Assembly: GCA_022414725.1 (NCBI GenBank)
Contig: CM039462.1
Span: 46,751,241-46,815,240 of the forward strand
Length of the DNA: 64,000 nucleotides
Direction of reading: 5' to 3'
DNA from: Microglena sp. YARC
Lineage: Eukaryota > Chlorophyta > Chlorophyceae > Chlamydomonadales > Chlamydomonadaceae
A model generated the notes under the pieces. That model was not told the origin of the DNA. It made no database searches and saw nothing but the letters and a program-made list of their open reading frames with translations. The translations under genes were made by a program, and so were the position numbers. The first letter of the stretch is position 1. The number at the start of each line of letters is the position of its first letter. This document shows, one piece after another, positions 10,641 through 18,942 of this stretch.

Positions 10641-10748
10641 CCTCCGCACTTGCCGTCGACCATGAGCCACGGCTAACAATGAAGGATATTGTTACATACT
10701 TAGCTGACAGGGCAGCCAGGCAAACAACATATATCCGGGACATCAAAG
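10641..10748 (+). CDS. Exon 1 (first recognised exon) of the TIR-like gene
   Basis: An open stretch follows a possible acceptor (gttcag at 10640) and ends at AAAG|GTAAAC, a good donor. It encodes about 35 residues including MKDIVTYLADRAARQTTY. The exon ends in phase 1 (one base, G), which joins the AT at the start of the next exon to give Asp. An ATG lies at 10679 and could be the start codon, although the frame is open upstream of it to the acceptor. The exon lies only 52 bp after the outer copia LTR, so the retroelement sits either in the promoter region or in an upstream intron. Confidence 0.6.
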
Positions 10749-10801
10749 GTAAACATGGTAATCTGCCATCGAGGATGTGACCCCCATTTTTTCACCAAAA
10801 T

Positions 10802-10875
10802 GTCTCGTTGGGGTAGTTGGTTATCACGTGTGCTTCACACGTACAAGGTGACCGGTTCGATCCCGGTACAAGACA
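10802..10875 (+). tRNA. tRNA-Val (anticodon CAC)
   Basis: A 74-nt cloverleaf. Acceptor strands are 10802-10808 and 10868-10874, with six of seven pairs and one C-A mismatch. The anticodon stem is 10829-10833/10841-10845, and loop TTCACAC holds anticodon CAC at 10836-10838. The T arm is ACCGG/CCGGT around TTCGATC. The D stem is weak, with one extra mismatch. The region around the anticodon resembles eukaryotic tRNA-Val(CAC). It lies on the same strand inside the first recognised intron. The two mismatches leave open that it is a decaying copy. Confidence 0.75.
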
Positions 10876-10891
10876 GAGTAACAGTACTAGT

Positions 10892-10970
10892 CAGCGGGAG
10901 GTCCTGAGTTCAACCCCGGAGGGAGCATTCAAGCTCCTTTAGCTCAGTTGGTTAGAGCACCCGTTTAGTA
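10892..10970 (+). tRNA. Permuted tRNA-Thr (anticodon AGT): 3' half precedes 5' half
   Basis: The 3' half (10892-10927) and 5' half (10933-10970) of one tRNA occur in reversed order, separated by five bases (TTCAA). Refolded, the acceptor stem pairs 7 of 7 (10933-10939 with 10920-10926, one G-U). The D stem GCTC/GAGC is perfect. The anticodon stem CCCGT/GCGGG pairs 5 of 5 (one G-U), and the loop gives TT-AGT-A. The sequence around the anticodon closely resembles plant tRNA-Thr(AGT). The T arm is imperfect (one A-C mismatch and a loop one base short), perhaps a lost C. AGTA after the 5' half can pair with TACT before the 3' half, as the ends of a permuted precursor would need. It lies 17 nt after the tRNA-Val. 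Confidence 0.75.
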
Positions 10971-11058
10971 TAACCCATTTTACCCGAGCGCAGGCTTGGT
11001 TGGCAGCACATGAGCACCAACTTTGACTGACTGGTGTCGGGGGGATGCTAGGTGACAG

Positions 11059-11193
11059 ATTTCCTACCTGCCGCATTGAAAGAGCCAGAGAACTGTCCTC
11101 CATGCAATATACAGGCCGAGCTCAAGCGCGGGAGCTGGACGGTTATCTTCCCCAATGCAAGCGAACAAAAAGGCTTCCCCAACTCCATGCCCC
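11059..11193 (+). CDS. Exon 2 of the TIR-like gene
   Basis: Acceptor gtgacag|AT, donor CCCC|GTTTAG. It encodes about 44 residues (begins DFLPAALKEPENCPP, ends NSMP). It enters with two bases that complete Asp from exon 1 and leaves in phase 1, which joins the GT of exon 3. The donor is followed by TTTAGGG-like repeats, and a copy of the exon end plus donor (catgccccgtttggg) recurs at about 11252. No domain is recognised in this part. Confidence 0.6.
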
Positions 11194-11357
11194 GTTTAGG
11201 GTTTAGGTTTTGGGGGGTTAGGTTTTTAGCTTCCGGGGCTTTTCTAAACTTCATGCCCCGTTTGGGTTTTAGGGTTTCAGGTTGCAGAGGCCTTAAACCC
11301 CCCCCCCCACCCCCACGCACACAACCCAACCCCAACCCCCGCAGCTCGGCAGCTCAG
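11194..11357 (+). repeat. Intron with exon-end copy and interrupted telomere-like repeats
   Basis: Short intron between exons 2 and 3. GTTTAGGGTTTAGG begins at the donor, and further TTTAGGG-like units lie at about 11268-11280. A second copy of the exon 2 end with its donor lies at about 11245-11265. A C-rich tract (11298-11340) precedes the acceptor ctcag at 11357. Confidence 0.65.
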
Positions 11358-11500
11358 GTCCATCTGTGAGGAAGGTAAAACTGCGCAACCTGCCGCTTGC
11401 ACAAAGGGCCGCACACCCCCTACTACTTGCAGCGTTGTGTGGGGTGTCCATCGAGTTTGAGGGCAAACAAACCAAGCTTGGGGACTTGTACACACATCAG
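11358..11500 (+). CDS. Exon 3 of the TIR-like gene
   Basis: Acceptor agctcag|GT, donor CATCAG|GTATAG. After the two entry bases it encodes 47 residues, including AAHPLLLAALCGVSIEFEG and KLGDLYTHQ, and ends in phase 0. The mix of a hydrophobic helix and a short beta-like stretch fits a folded N-terminal module. I do not recognise the fold. Confidence 0.7.
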
Positions 11501-11968
11501 GTATAGCTTTAGGGTTCAGGGTTCAGAAAACCTAGACTAGATTTTTGCTTGATTGCTTGCTGTTGCCATTTGCTTGCATATCTAGAGGTTTATCTTTCCT
11601 AATTTTCTTGGTGATACGTTTGTTTACTACGGAAGACGGCGAGCAGCCAAATTGCTGGCTGAAGCTATACAACCAAGTTCAAGTCCAAGTTCTTGCCTTT
11701 GTGAACTGCATGGCATAGTGTGAAGGGGATAACTGAATGAATTATAATATTTTTCTTCCTCAGGTTGTTACCATTTGCTTGCATGGCTAGAAGTTAATCT
11801 TGCCTAAGTGAACTGCGTGCCATAGTGTAAACTGAATGAATAAATGTTTAAATAAATACACAAATGGTACGCCTTAATACGAGGCGTGAGGTTGAGGGGG
11901 CCAGCCCGTTTGCTTTCACTGGGGCCAACCACCATAACTGAATGAGCTCTTCACTTTTTCTTCCCCAG
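11501..11968 (+). other. Intron 3, left part: diverged duplicated segments
   Basis: No gene seen. A segment with TGCCATTTGCTTGCAT, gaactgc, a catagtgt block and ACTGAATGAAT occurs at about 11560-11740 and again at about 11765-11845. Each includes or follows a cttcctcag-like acceptor. These look like older, diverged relatives of the 81-bp array that follows. Confidence 0.5.
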
Positions 11969-12535
11969 GTTGTGGCTCACTTTGTCAAGAGGTTGACCCT
12001 GCACTCCAACCACCATAACTGAATGAGGTCTTCACTTTTTCTTCTCCAGGTTGTGGCTCACTTTGTCAAGAGGTTGACCTTGAACGCCAACCACCATAAC
12101 TGAATGAGCTCCACTCCTTTTCTTCTCCAGGTTGTGGCTCACTTTGTCAAGAGGTTGACCTTGAACGCCAACCACCATAACTGAATGAGCTCCACTCCTT
12201 TTCTTCTCCAGGTTGTGGCTCACTTTGTCAAGAGGTTGACCTTGAACGCCAACCACCATAACTGAATGAACTCCACTCGCTTTCTTCTCCAGGTTGTGGC
12301 TCACTTTGTCAAGAGGTTGATCTTGAACGCCAACCACCATAACTGAATGAACTCCACTCGCTTTCTTCTCCAGGTTGTGGCTCACTTTGTCAAGAGGTTG
12401 ACCTTGAACGCCAACCACCATAACTGAATGAGCTCCACTCCTTTTCTTCTGCAGGTTGTGGCTCACTTTGTCAAGAGGTTGACCTTGAACGCCAACCACC
12501 ATAACTGAATGAGCTCCACTCCTTTTCTTCTGCAG
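11969..12535 (+). repeat. 81-bp array: seven tandem copies of the exon 4 start with its splice acceptor
   Basis: GTTGTGGCTCACTTTGTCAA begins at 11969, 12050, 12131, 12212, 12293, 12374 and 12455, exactly 81 bp apart, and then at the real exon start 12536. Each unit has a T/C-rich tract, a CAG acceptor, about 36 bp of exon 4 and an intronic filler (aaccaccataactgaatgag). Each decoy exon start meets an in-frame TGA in that filler after 17 codons. Because 81 is a multiple of three, a long open frame appears on the minus strand; it is not a gene. Confidence 0.92.
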
Positions 12536-12661
12536 GTTGTGGCTCACTTTGTCAAGAGGTTGACCTTGAAGGCCGGGGTGAACCTCATGGAGGCGTTGTT
12601 GATGGTGGAACAATGTGCAGCGGATGAAATACCCTGGAATGGTCCTGTGGAGGAGGTGGAG
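12536..12661 (+). CDS. Exon 4 of the TIR-like gene
   Basis: Acceptor tctgcag|GTTGTG, donor GGAG|GTAAGT (strong). Exactly 42 codons, phase 0 in and out, beginning VVAHFVKRL and ending GPVEEVE. This is the only copy in its array that stays open to a donor. It is followed at 13303-13360 by a diverged copy of its own last 50 bases and donor. It is a helical segment just before the TIR-like region. Confidence 0.82.
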
Positions 12662-12821
12662 GTAAGTCAACACAACTCGTTCATTATCTTTGTATTTTCT
12701 GTGGATGTTACATTCCAGGGGTAGGCCAAATAGGCTAAAGGGATTTGCCCAGCCGTAGTAGGAAGGGCTTTTTGAAAAAGCAAGAAAAAGCAAGAGAAAG
12801 CACTTCATTATTATTCACAAC

Positions 12822-13025
12822 GCGTTCATCATGGCAATGGTCGAGTTCGTTGAAATCAGGCAGAAGGTGCGGGGTTCAAATCCCTACGGGTGCGCCTTAG
12901 GGTTCGCTGTCGCTGTCAACCGCCATGGTAGCACTATCCAGGTAAAGAAGCAGCCTGTTCTCTACCGCCGTAAGACAGGACATGCAGCGGATGTCATGAG
13001 GCTTCAAGCTTGCAGTGCAACTACA
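12822..13025 (+). mobile_element. tRNA-derived SINE, copy 1
   Basis: A tRNA-like head with an A-box-like TGGCAATGG (12832) and a B box GGTTCAAATCC (12873-12883) is followed by a body (about 12915-12985: CTGTCAACCGCCATGGTAGC, then a TCCAGGTAAAG block and TCTACCGCC). The body recurs at 20059 and, inverted, at 13030-13150. The head does not fold as a working tRNA. Ends are approximate. Confidence 0.65.
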
Positions 13026-13029
13026 TGGA

Positions 13030-13240
13030 GGCAAGTAATGATAACGCCTGGTGGGGCGTAGTGTTAAGGGAGCCCGTCGTACGCGGGTGGGGAGCGGTCT
13101 CCTACCTCAACTGGATAAGCAACCATCGCGGTTGACATCGACCTGCTACGCCAAGATCGACCAAAGGGGGAGTCAAACCCCCCGAATCTTCATCCTCAAG
13201 CGATCTGGTCTACCATTAGACCATTGTATATCACTGAAAG
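13030..13240 (-). mobile_element. tRNA-derived SINE, copy 2 (opposite strand)
   Basis: On the minus strand a tRNA-like head has A box TGGTCTAATGG (13223-13213) and B box GGTTTGACTCC (13179-13169), 33 nt apart. The body follows: GTCAACCGCGATGGTTGC, then CCCTTAA and the end block CCACCAGGCGTTATCATTA. It lies tail to tail with copy 1. The D arm pairs (GGTC/GACC), but acceptor strands do not, so I do not call a functional tRNA. Confidence 0.65.
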
Positions 13241-13299
13241 GGGCTATGGAGGCAAGTCAATAAATAAATGAATAAATGAAAGGAAAAAAAATTAATAAC

Positions 13300-13365
13300 C
13301 ACGGTGTGCAGTGGATGCAATACCCTGGAATAGTCCTGTGGGGGAGGTGGACGTAAGTCAACACG
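13300..13365 (+). repeat. Downstream copy of the exon 4 end with its donor
   Basis: TGTGCAG-TGGATG-CAATACCCTGGAA and onwards repeats 12616-12675 with about eight changes, including the donor (GAC|GTAAGT). It lies on the far side of the SINE pair. It is one decoy donor for exon 4. Confidence 0.75.
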
Positions 13366-13650
13366 ACTTCATGCATTCACTTTGGCAGTGACAAAGCAAA
13401 TCTAGGGGGGTCTACGGCACCCTTTTATTCACCCCTTTGGTACCCCTTTCACCCATAATGTACCCTGAGCCAAATAACCCTAAGCCAAATAAAAGAGTGC
13501 TGATGACCTTGCTAGGAGGTGCTATGCTCATCTGTAGTGGAGCGTGGGAGGTGGGGGTGGGGTGGGTGGGTGGGCTGGGGAGTTTGTGAAAGTAGGAGAT
13601 GTCAAGTGACCCCCCACACTCCCCACCCACCCTCATTCACCCACCCACCT

Positions 13651-13682
<32 letters not shown>

Positions 13683-13865
13683 CCCCCCCACTTGCCCCGC
13701 CCCACACCCACCCACCCACTCTCATTCCCATCCCCCAAACCAAACCAAACCAAACCAAACCAACTCAACCCAAACCAATCCATCCCAAACCAAACCAAAC
13801 CAAACCAAACCAACTCAACCCAACACACCCAAACCAACCCAACCCAACCCATACACCTGCAAACA
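13366..13865 (+). repeat. Intron 4 filler: C-run and CCAAA-type repeats
   Basis: About 13366-13600 shows nothing recognisable. A C-run spans about 13653-13688. Degenerate AACCA/CCAAA pentamers fill about 13735-13850. Overlapping proline-, glycine- or tryptophan-rich open frames here are low-complexity by-products. Confidence 0.7.
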
Positions 13866-15655
13866 CCGATACACCTGCACACACTGTCTGTTACAGGAAC
13901 TGAGGGCAGTGCTGGTTAGGATCGCAGGCGTGTAAGGGAATGACCCACATCCACTCACGTACACCCACCCAGATGCACACCCACCCACCCACCCACCCAC
14001 ACATACACACACATACATACACACTCACCTGCACATACACACACCTGCACACACTGTCTGTTACAGGAAGTGGGGGTAGTGCTGGCTAGGTTTGTGAGGC
14101 AATGATCCACATTCACTCACCTACACCCACCCATCCGCACACCCACCCACCCACCCACACATACACACATACACACTCACCTGCACAGACACACACACCT
14201 GCAACACTGTCTGTTACAGGAACTGGGGGTAGTGCTGGCTAGGTTTGTGAGGGAATGACCCACATTCACTCACCTACACCCACCCATCTGCACACCCACC
14301 CACACATACACACATACACACTCACCTGCACAGACACACACACCTGCAACACTGTCTGTTACAGGAACTGGGGGTAGTGCTGGCTAGGTTTGCAGGCTTG
14401 TGAGGGAATGACCCACATCCACTCACCTACACCCACCCATCTGCACACCCACCCACCCACACATACACACACACACACTCACCTGCACATACACACGCAC
14501 CTGCACACACTGTCTGTTACAGGAACTGGGGGTAGTGCTGGCTAGGTTTGTGAGGGAATGACCCACATTCACTCACCTACACCCACCCATCTACACACCC
14601 ACCCACCCACCCACACATACACACATACACACTCACCTGCACAGACACACACACCTGCAACACTGTCTGTTACAGGAACTGGGGGTAGTGCTGGCTAGGT
14701 TTGCAGGCTTGTGAGGGAATGACCCACATTCACTCACCTACACCCACCCAGCTGCACACCCACCCACCCACCCACACATACACACAAACACACTCACCTG
14801 CACATACACACACACCTGCACACACTGTCTGTTACAGGAACTGGGGGTAGTGCTGGCTAGGCTTGTGAGGGAATGACCCACATTCACTCACCTACACCCA
14901 CCCATCTGCACACCCACCCACCCACCCACACATACACACATACACACTCACCTGCACATACCCACACACCTGCACACACTGTCTGTTACAGGAACTGGGG
15001 GTAGTGCTGGCTAGGTTTGCAGGCTTGTGAGGGAATGACCCACATCCACTCACCTACACCCACCCAGCTGCACACCCACCCACACCCACCCACACACTCT
15101 CCTGCACACACTGTCTGTTACAGGAACTGGGCGCAGTGCTGGCTAGGCTTGTGAGGGAATGACCCACATCCACTCACTAACACCCACCCAGCTGCCCACC
15201 CACCCACCCACCCACCCACACCCACCCAAACACTCACCTGCATACCCACACACACCTGCACACACTGTCTGTAACAGGAACTGAATGCAAAGCTGGCAAG
15301 GTTTACAAGCTTACAGGGGAATTAAGACATTACTCATCGACTCCCAAACTCACACACTGACGCACACCGGCACTTACACTCACATGCCGACACACACCGC
15401 TTTACACACACACACCGATCCCCAAACTCACACTCACTCACACGCACCCAGACCTGCACACACTGTCTTGTACAGGAACTGAGGGCAGTGCTGGCTAGGT
15501 TTGCAGGCTTGCGGGGCAGTGACCCACACCCACCCACACCTCCCCACACCCACATCCACACACCAGCAAACAATGACACCCCTGCACACACTCATACACC
15601 CACACACCCACTCACCTGCAAACACCGACACACCTGCACACACTGCCTGGTTCAG
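13866..15655 (+). repeat. Eleven upstream copies of the exon 5 start with its acceptor (about 130-200 bp units)
   Basis: CTGTCTGTTACAG followed by GAACTG..GTAGTGCTGGCTAGG recurs with exon-like starts at 13897, 14067, 14220, 14365, 14523, 14676, 14838, 14992, 15124, 15278 and 15476, before the real exon at 15656. Between copies lie (CACC)n and (CA)n tracts. Most copies hit TGA soon after the GCAGGCTTG segment. The copy nearest the real exon (15476) is closest to it in sequence. Confidence 0.92.
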
Positions 15656-15753
15656 GAACTGAGGGCAGTGCTGGCTAGTTTTTCAGGATTGCGGGGTATA
15701 GTGGACATAGCAGAGAAGCCTTTCCATGGCCCAAGTGACTACTTCGTGTCACA
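15656..15753 (+). CDS. Exon 5 of the TIR-like gene (ends in the FVSH motif)
   Basis: Acceptor ggttcag|GAACTG, donor TCACA|GTGAGT. It has 32 codons plus two bases, starting ELRAVLASFSGLRGIVDIAEK and running on to DYFVS. The last two bases (CA) join T of exon 6 to make His, giving FVSH|AW, the hallmark of the family. Unusually, the front half of the exon is the unit repeated upstream and the back half is the unit repeated downstream. The exon is flanked by CA-rich DNA before it and GT-rich DNA after it. Confidence 0.85.
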
Positions 15754-15822
15754 GTGAGTCATTGCATGTTTTGTTTTCACGAATTGTATGAACAAGGTAT
15801 GAGGCAGTGTGTGTGAGTGTGT

Positions 15823-15888
<66 letters not shown>

Positions 15889-16079
15889 GGGGTGATTCTT
15901 ACATGCATGCGCTGGGCTCAGTGTATAGTGGACACAGCAGAGAAGCCTTTCTATGGTCCTAGTGACAACTTTGTGTCACAGTGAGTCATTGCATGTTTTG
16001 TTTTCACGAATTGTATGAACAAGTTATGAGGCAGTGTGTGTGAGTGTGTAGGGTGATCGTGTGTGGGGTGTGTGTGTGT

Positions 16080-16113
<34 letters not shown>

Positions 16114-16653
16114 CTTACATGCATGCGCTGGGCTCAGTGTATAGTGGACAAAGCAGAGAAGCCTTTCTATGGTCCTAGTGACAACTTCGTGTCACAGTGA
16201 GTCATTGCATGTTTTGTTTTCACGAATTGTATGAACAAGGTATGAGGCAGTGTGTGTCAGTGTGTGTGTGTGTGTGTGTGTGTGTGGGGGGGGGTGATTC
16301 TTACATGCATGCGATGGGCTCAGTGTATAGTGGACAAAGCAGAGAAGCCTTTCTATGGTCCTAATGACAACTTCGTGTCACAGTGAGTCATTGCATGTTT
16401 TGGTTTCATGAATTGTATGAAGGTGTGAGACAGTGTGTGTCAGTGTTGGGGGGGCTGGTGTGTGTGGGGTGGGGTGGGGTGGGTTAGGGGGTGATTGTTG
16501 CATGCATGCACTGGGCTCAGTGTAGAGTGGACATAGCAGAGAAGCCTTTCCATGGACCTAGTGGCCACTTCGTGTCACAGTGAGTAATTGCATGTTTTGT
16601 TTTCGTGATTTGTGTGAACAAGGTACGAGACGTGTGTTTGTCAGTGTGTGTGT

Positions 16654-16684
<31 letters not shown>

Positions 16685-16721
16685 GATTCTTGCATGCATG
16701 CACTGGGCTCAGTATATAGTG
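15754..16721 (+). repeat. Four downstream copies of the exon 5 end with its donor, spaced by GT and G runs
   Basis: Copies of GTGGACA-AGCAGAGAAGCC to the donor CACA|GTGAGT end at donors 15981, 16197, 16383 and 16580, after the real donor at 15754. Each is followed by TCATTGCATGTTTTG, then (GT)n (longest about 15820-15886) or G-runs (about 16080-16111), then a TTACATGCATGCGCTGGGCT-like spacer. A fifth spacer without an exon end finishes at 16721. Confidence 0.92.
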
Positions 16722-16726
16722 GACAT

Positions 16727-16768
<42 letters not shown>

Positions 16769-17683
16769 TCAATGATCAATGCAATTAAAATGTAGTAAAA
16801 TAAAAATAAAAATAAAATAAAATGGTATCCTGAAGGTCCAGATCCTTAAATGCTACAGGATAAATGCTCCTAAAATGCTACAGGATAAATGATCTATACA
16901 CTTCAAATTAAATAAAAATAAAATAAAAGTAAATGGTATCCTGCATTTTATGAGTTTTCTTTACCCTGAATTCCCTGGATTAATATTTGTCCTGCGCCAA
17001 GATGCGCCCCCCCCCCCCCCCCCCCCCCCCCCATGAATAACTTGCATAGGCCACCAACCACCACCCACCACAATCACCACCCACCACAATCACCACCCAC
17101 CACAATCACCACCCACCACAATCACCACCCACCACAATCACCACCCACCACAATCACCAACCACCACAATCACCAACCACCACAATCACCAACCACCACA
17201 ATCACCAACCACCACAATCACCAACCACCACAATCACCAACCACCACAATCACCAACCACCACAATCACCAACCACCACAACCACCACCCACCACAATCA
17301 CCACCCACCACAATCACCACCCACCACAATCACCACCCACAAAAAGTATACACATACAAGCCTTTTTTCTCCTGCTACGTTCCGGATTTAAAAAATATAA
17401 TGACAGAAAGAGCAAAGACAAAATTTGACAGCTAAGGCAACAAGAACAACAAGAACAACAAGAACAACAAAAACAGGAAGAACAGAAACAACAAGAACAA
17501 CAAGAACAACAAGAACAAGAAGAACAAGAACAAGAAAAAAGAGCAACGACAACAACAATGACAAAAGCAATGACAGAAGCAACAAACACACACACACAAA
17601 AACACACACATATACACACATGCACAAACATACACACACATGCACACACACGCAAAATAATAAGCATGTCCTCTTTATTCTCT
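16722..17683 (+). repeat. Intron 5 filler: C-runs, A-rich spacer, CCACCACAATCAC array, ACAAGA and CA repeats
   Basis: Long C-runs occupy about 16728-16767 and 17009-17031. An A/T-rich spacer with duplicated TGGTATCCTG and taaatgctac segments lies between (16780-17000). About 18 copies of a 16-bp unit (CCACCACAATCACCAC or AC variant) fill 17047-17340. AACAAGAAC repeats fill about 17430-17560 and (CA)n about 17583-17655. Nothing gene-like is supported. Confidence 0.85.
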
Positions 17684-17977
17684 TGTCAGTGCCTGTATCT
17701 GCAAGCGTTCCACCACCACCATCACCACCACCACAATTGCCGCCACCACCACCACCACAATTGCCACCACCACCACCTCCACCGCAATTGCCACCACCAC
17801 CACCACCACCACCACCACTGCCACCACCACAATAACAACACTTACTTCTCTTTATTCTCCTATCAGTTCTTGGAGCTACGAGCTCTCCACCACCACCACC
17901 ACCATCACAATTGCCACCACCACCACCACCACCACAACAACAACAACAACACTTCCTTCTATTTATTCTCCTGTCAG
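17684..17977 (+). repeat. Two upstream copies of the exon 6 start with acceptor, in CAC repeats
   Basis: A TTTATTCTC pyrimidine stretch and (T/A)TCAG acceptor followed by a copy of the exon 6 start occur at about 17690 and 17867, before the real exon at 17978. Each copy covers about 25 bases of exon and then runs into (CAC)n/CAATTGCCAC repeats. Confidence 0.85.
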
Positions 17978-18080
17978 TGCCTGGAGCTACAAGCTTGCAG
18001 ATCTAGTGGGACTGATTCGGCAACACTATGAGGGACGCACTGGAAGCAGGTCCAAGTACGTTCCAGTCTTCTACTGGGTG
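17978..18080 (+). CDS. Exon 6 of the TIR-like gene (starts with AW of FVSHAW)
   Basis: Acceptor cctgtcag|T, donor GGGTG|GTGAGT. One base completes His; then 34 codons start AWSYKLADLVGLIRQHYEG and end KYVPVFYWV, phase 0. The order FVSHAW, helix, then a hydrophobic strand ending in YW is what I recall of the family. The tail of the exon (AGTCTTCTACTGGGTG) and its donor recur at 18108-18130. Confidence 0.85.
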
Positions 18081-18219
18081 GTGAGTTGGGTTTACGGTTT
18101 AGGGTTAAAGTCTTCTACTGGGTGGTGAGTTGGGTTTAGGGTTTAGGGTCTAGGGTTAAAGTCTTCTAAAACCCTAAAACCTAAAACCCTAAAACCCACA
18201 CACACACACACAAACACAA

Positions 18220-18266
<47 letters not shown>

Positions 18267-18410
18267 ACACAGACTTTCATGGACCACATACCAGTATGTA
18301 CATGCGTATGATTTTGGTGGACGATTATCTGCACTTGTATTGGTTAACAATTATGTACTTGCACACACCTTTGGTTATCAATTATGTAGATTCACATGTC
18401 TGTGCTTAAT
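18081..18410 (+). repeat. Intron 6, left part: exon 6 end copy, telomere-like repeats and CA tract
   Basis: A donor-bearing copy of the exon 6 end sits at about 18108-18129 (donor at 18124), and a fragment at about 18160. They alternate with GGGTTTAGGGTTTAGGGT units. From about 18172 the same motif appears inverted (AACCCTAAAACC), so the tract can form a hairpin. (CA)n with AAC interruptions covers about 18196-18270. The rest to 18410 shows nothing recognisable. Confidence 0.75.
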
Positions 18411-18802
18411 GATCAGGACATCTTCGCTGTGAACGAAAATGAAATGTATAAAAGAAAAACTGAGCAGGACATCTTTGCGGTGAATGAAAATGTAATTTAA
18501 TTTAGAATTCAATTTACTGAGCAGGACGTCTTAGCTGTGAATGAAATTTTAATTTGATGTACACTTTAATTTACTGAGCAGGATATCTTCCCTGTTAATG
18601 ACAATGGAATTTAATTTAAAATCAAATGCTGAGCAGGATATCTTCGCTGTCAATGAAAATGGAATTAAATTTAAAATCAAATGCTGAGCAGGACGTATTC
18701 GCTGTGAATGAAATAATAATTTAATCAAAAATTTAATTTACTGAGCAGGACGTCTTCGCTGTGAATGCAAATTTAAATTACAATTTAATTTACTGACTGC
18801 AG
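18411..18802 (+). repeat. Seven upstream copies of the exon 7 start with acceptor (about 51-57 bp units)
   Basis: Acceptor GAGCAG (first copy GATCAG) plus GACATCTTCGCTGTGAATGA-like exon start begins at 18417, 18468, 18525, 18582, 18637, 18692 and 18749, before the real start at 18803. The filler between copies is AT-rich (AATTTAATTTACT). Confidence 0.92.
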
Positions 18803-18942
18803 GACATCTTTGCTGTGAACGAAAATTTCAGTGGCAACTTTGCGGATCACCCGGATGGCGACTTTGAAGCAGTGATCAAGGAATGCAAGAGTGGCTTGGT
18901 GTTCACCATGCATCCTTGGAACGCCCCCATCACCCCGCAGAG
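18803..18942 (+). CDS. Exon 7 of the TIR-like gene (DIFAVN and MHPW motifs)
   Basis: Acceptor ctgcag|GACATC, donor CAGAG|GTACAT. It has 46 codons plus AG. It begins DIFAVNENFSGNF, passes DFEAVIKECKSGLVFTMHPW and ends NAPITPQ. AG joins the G of exon 8 to give Arg (R|IWCLYE). The acidic DIF..N strand and the hydrophobic strand ending in HPW are the central motifs of the recalled family. It has tandem copies of its front upstream and of its back downstream. Confidence 0.87.

Noticed and set aside
12032..12808. 258-codon open frame on the minus strand with a repeated GQPLDKVSHNLEKK-like motif
   Set aside because: It is the reverse reading of the 81-bp array. The unit length is a multiple of three, so one frame stays open by arithmetic, and the plus strand explains it as exon-start copies.
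12822..12896. Functional tRNA at the head of SINE copy 1
   Set aside because: The B box is good, but neither normal nor permuted folding gives a paired acceptor stem.
13150..13240. Functional tRNA on the minus strand at the head of SINE copy 2
   Set aside because: The D arm and T arm pair, but acceptor strands do not and the anticodon arm is unclear; it is followed directly by the SINE body.
13519..18031. Proline-, glycine-, histidine-, cysteine- and valine-rich open frames
   Set aside because: All fall in C-runs, G-runs, CA/GT, CAC and CCACCACAATCAC repeats; none has splice or composition support as a protein.
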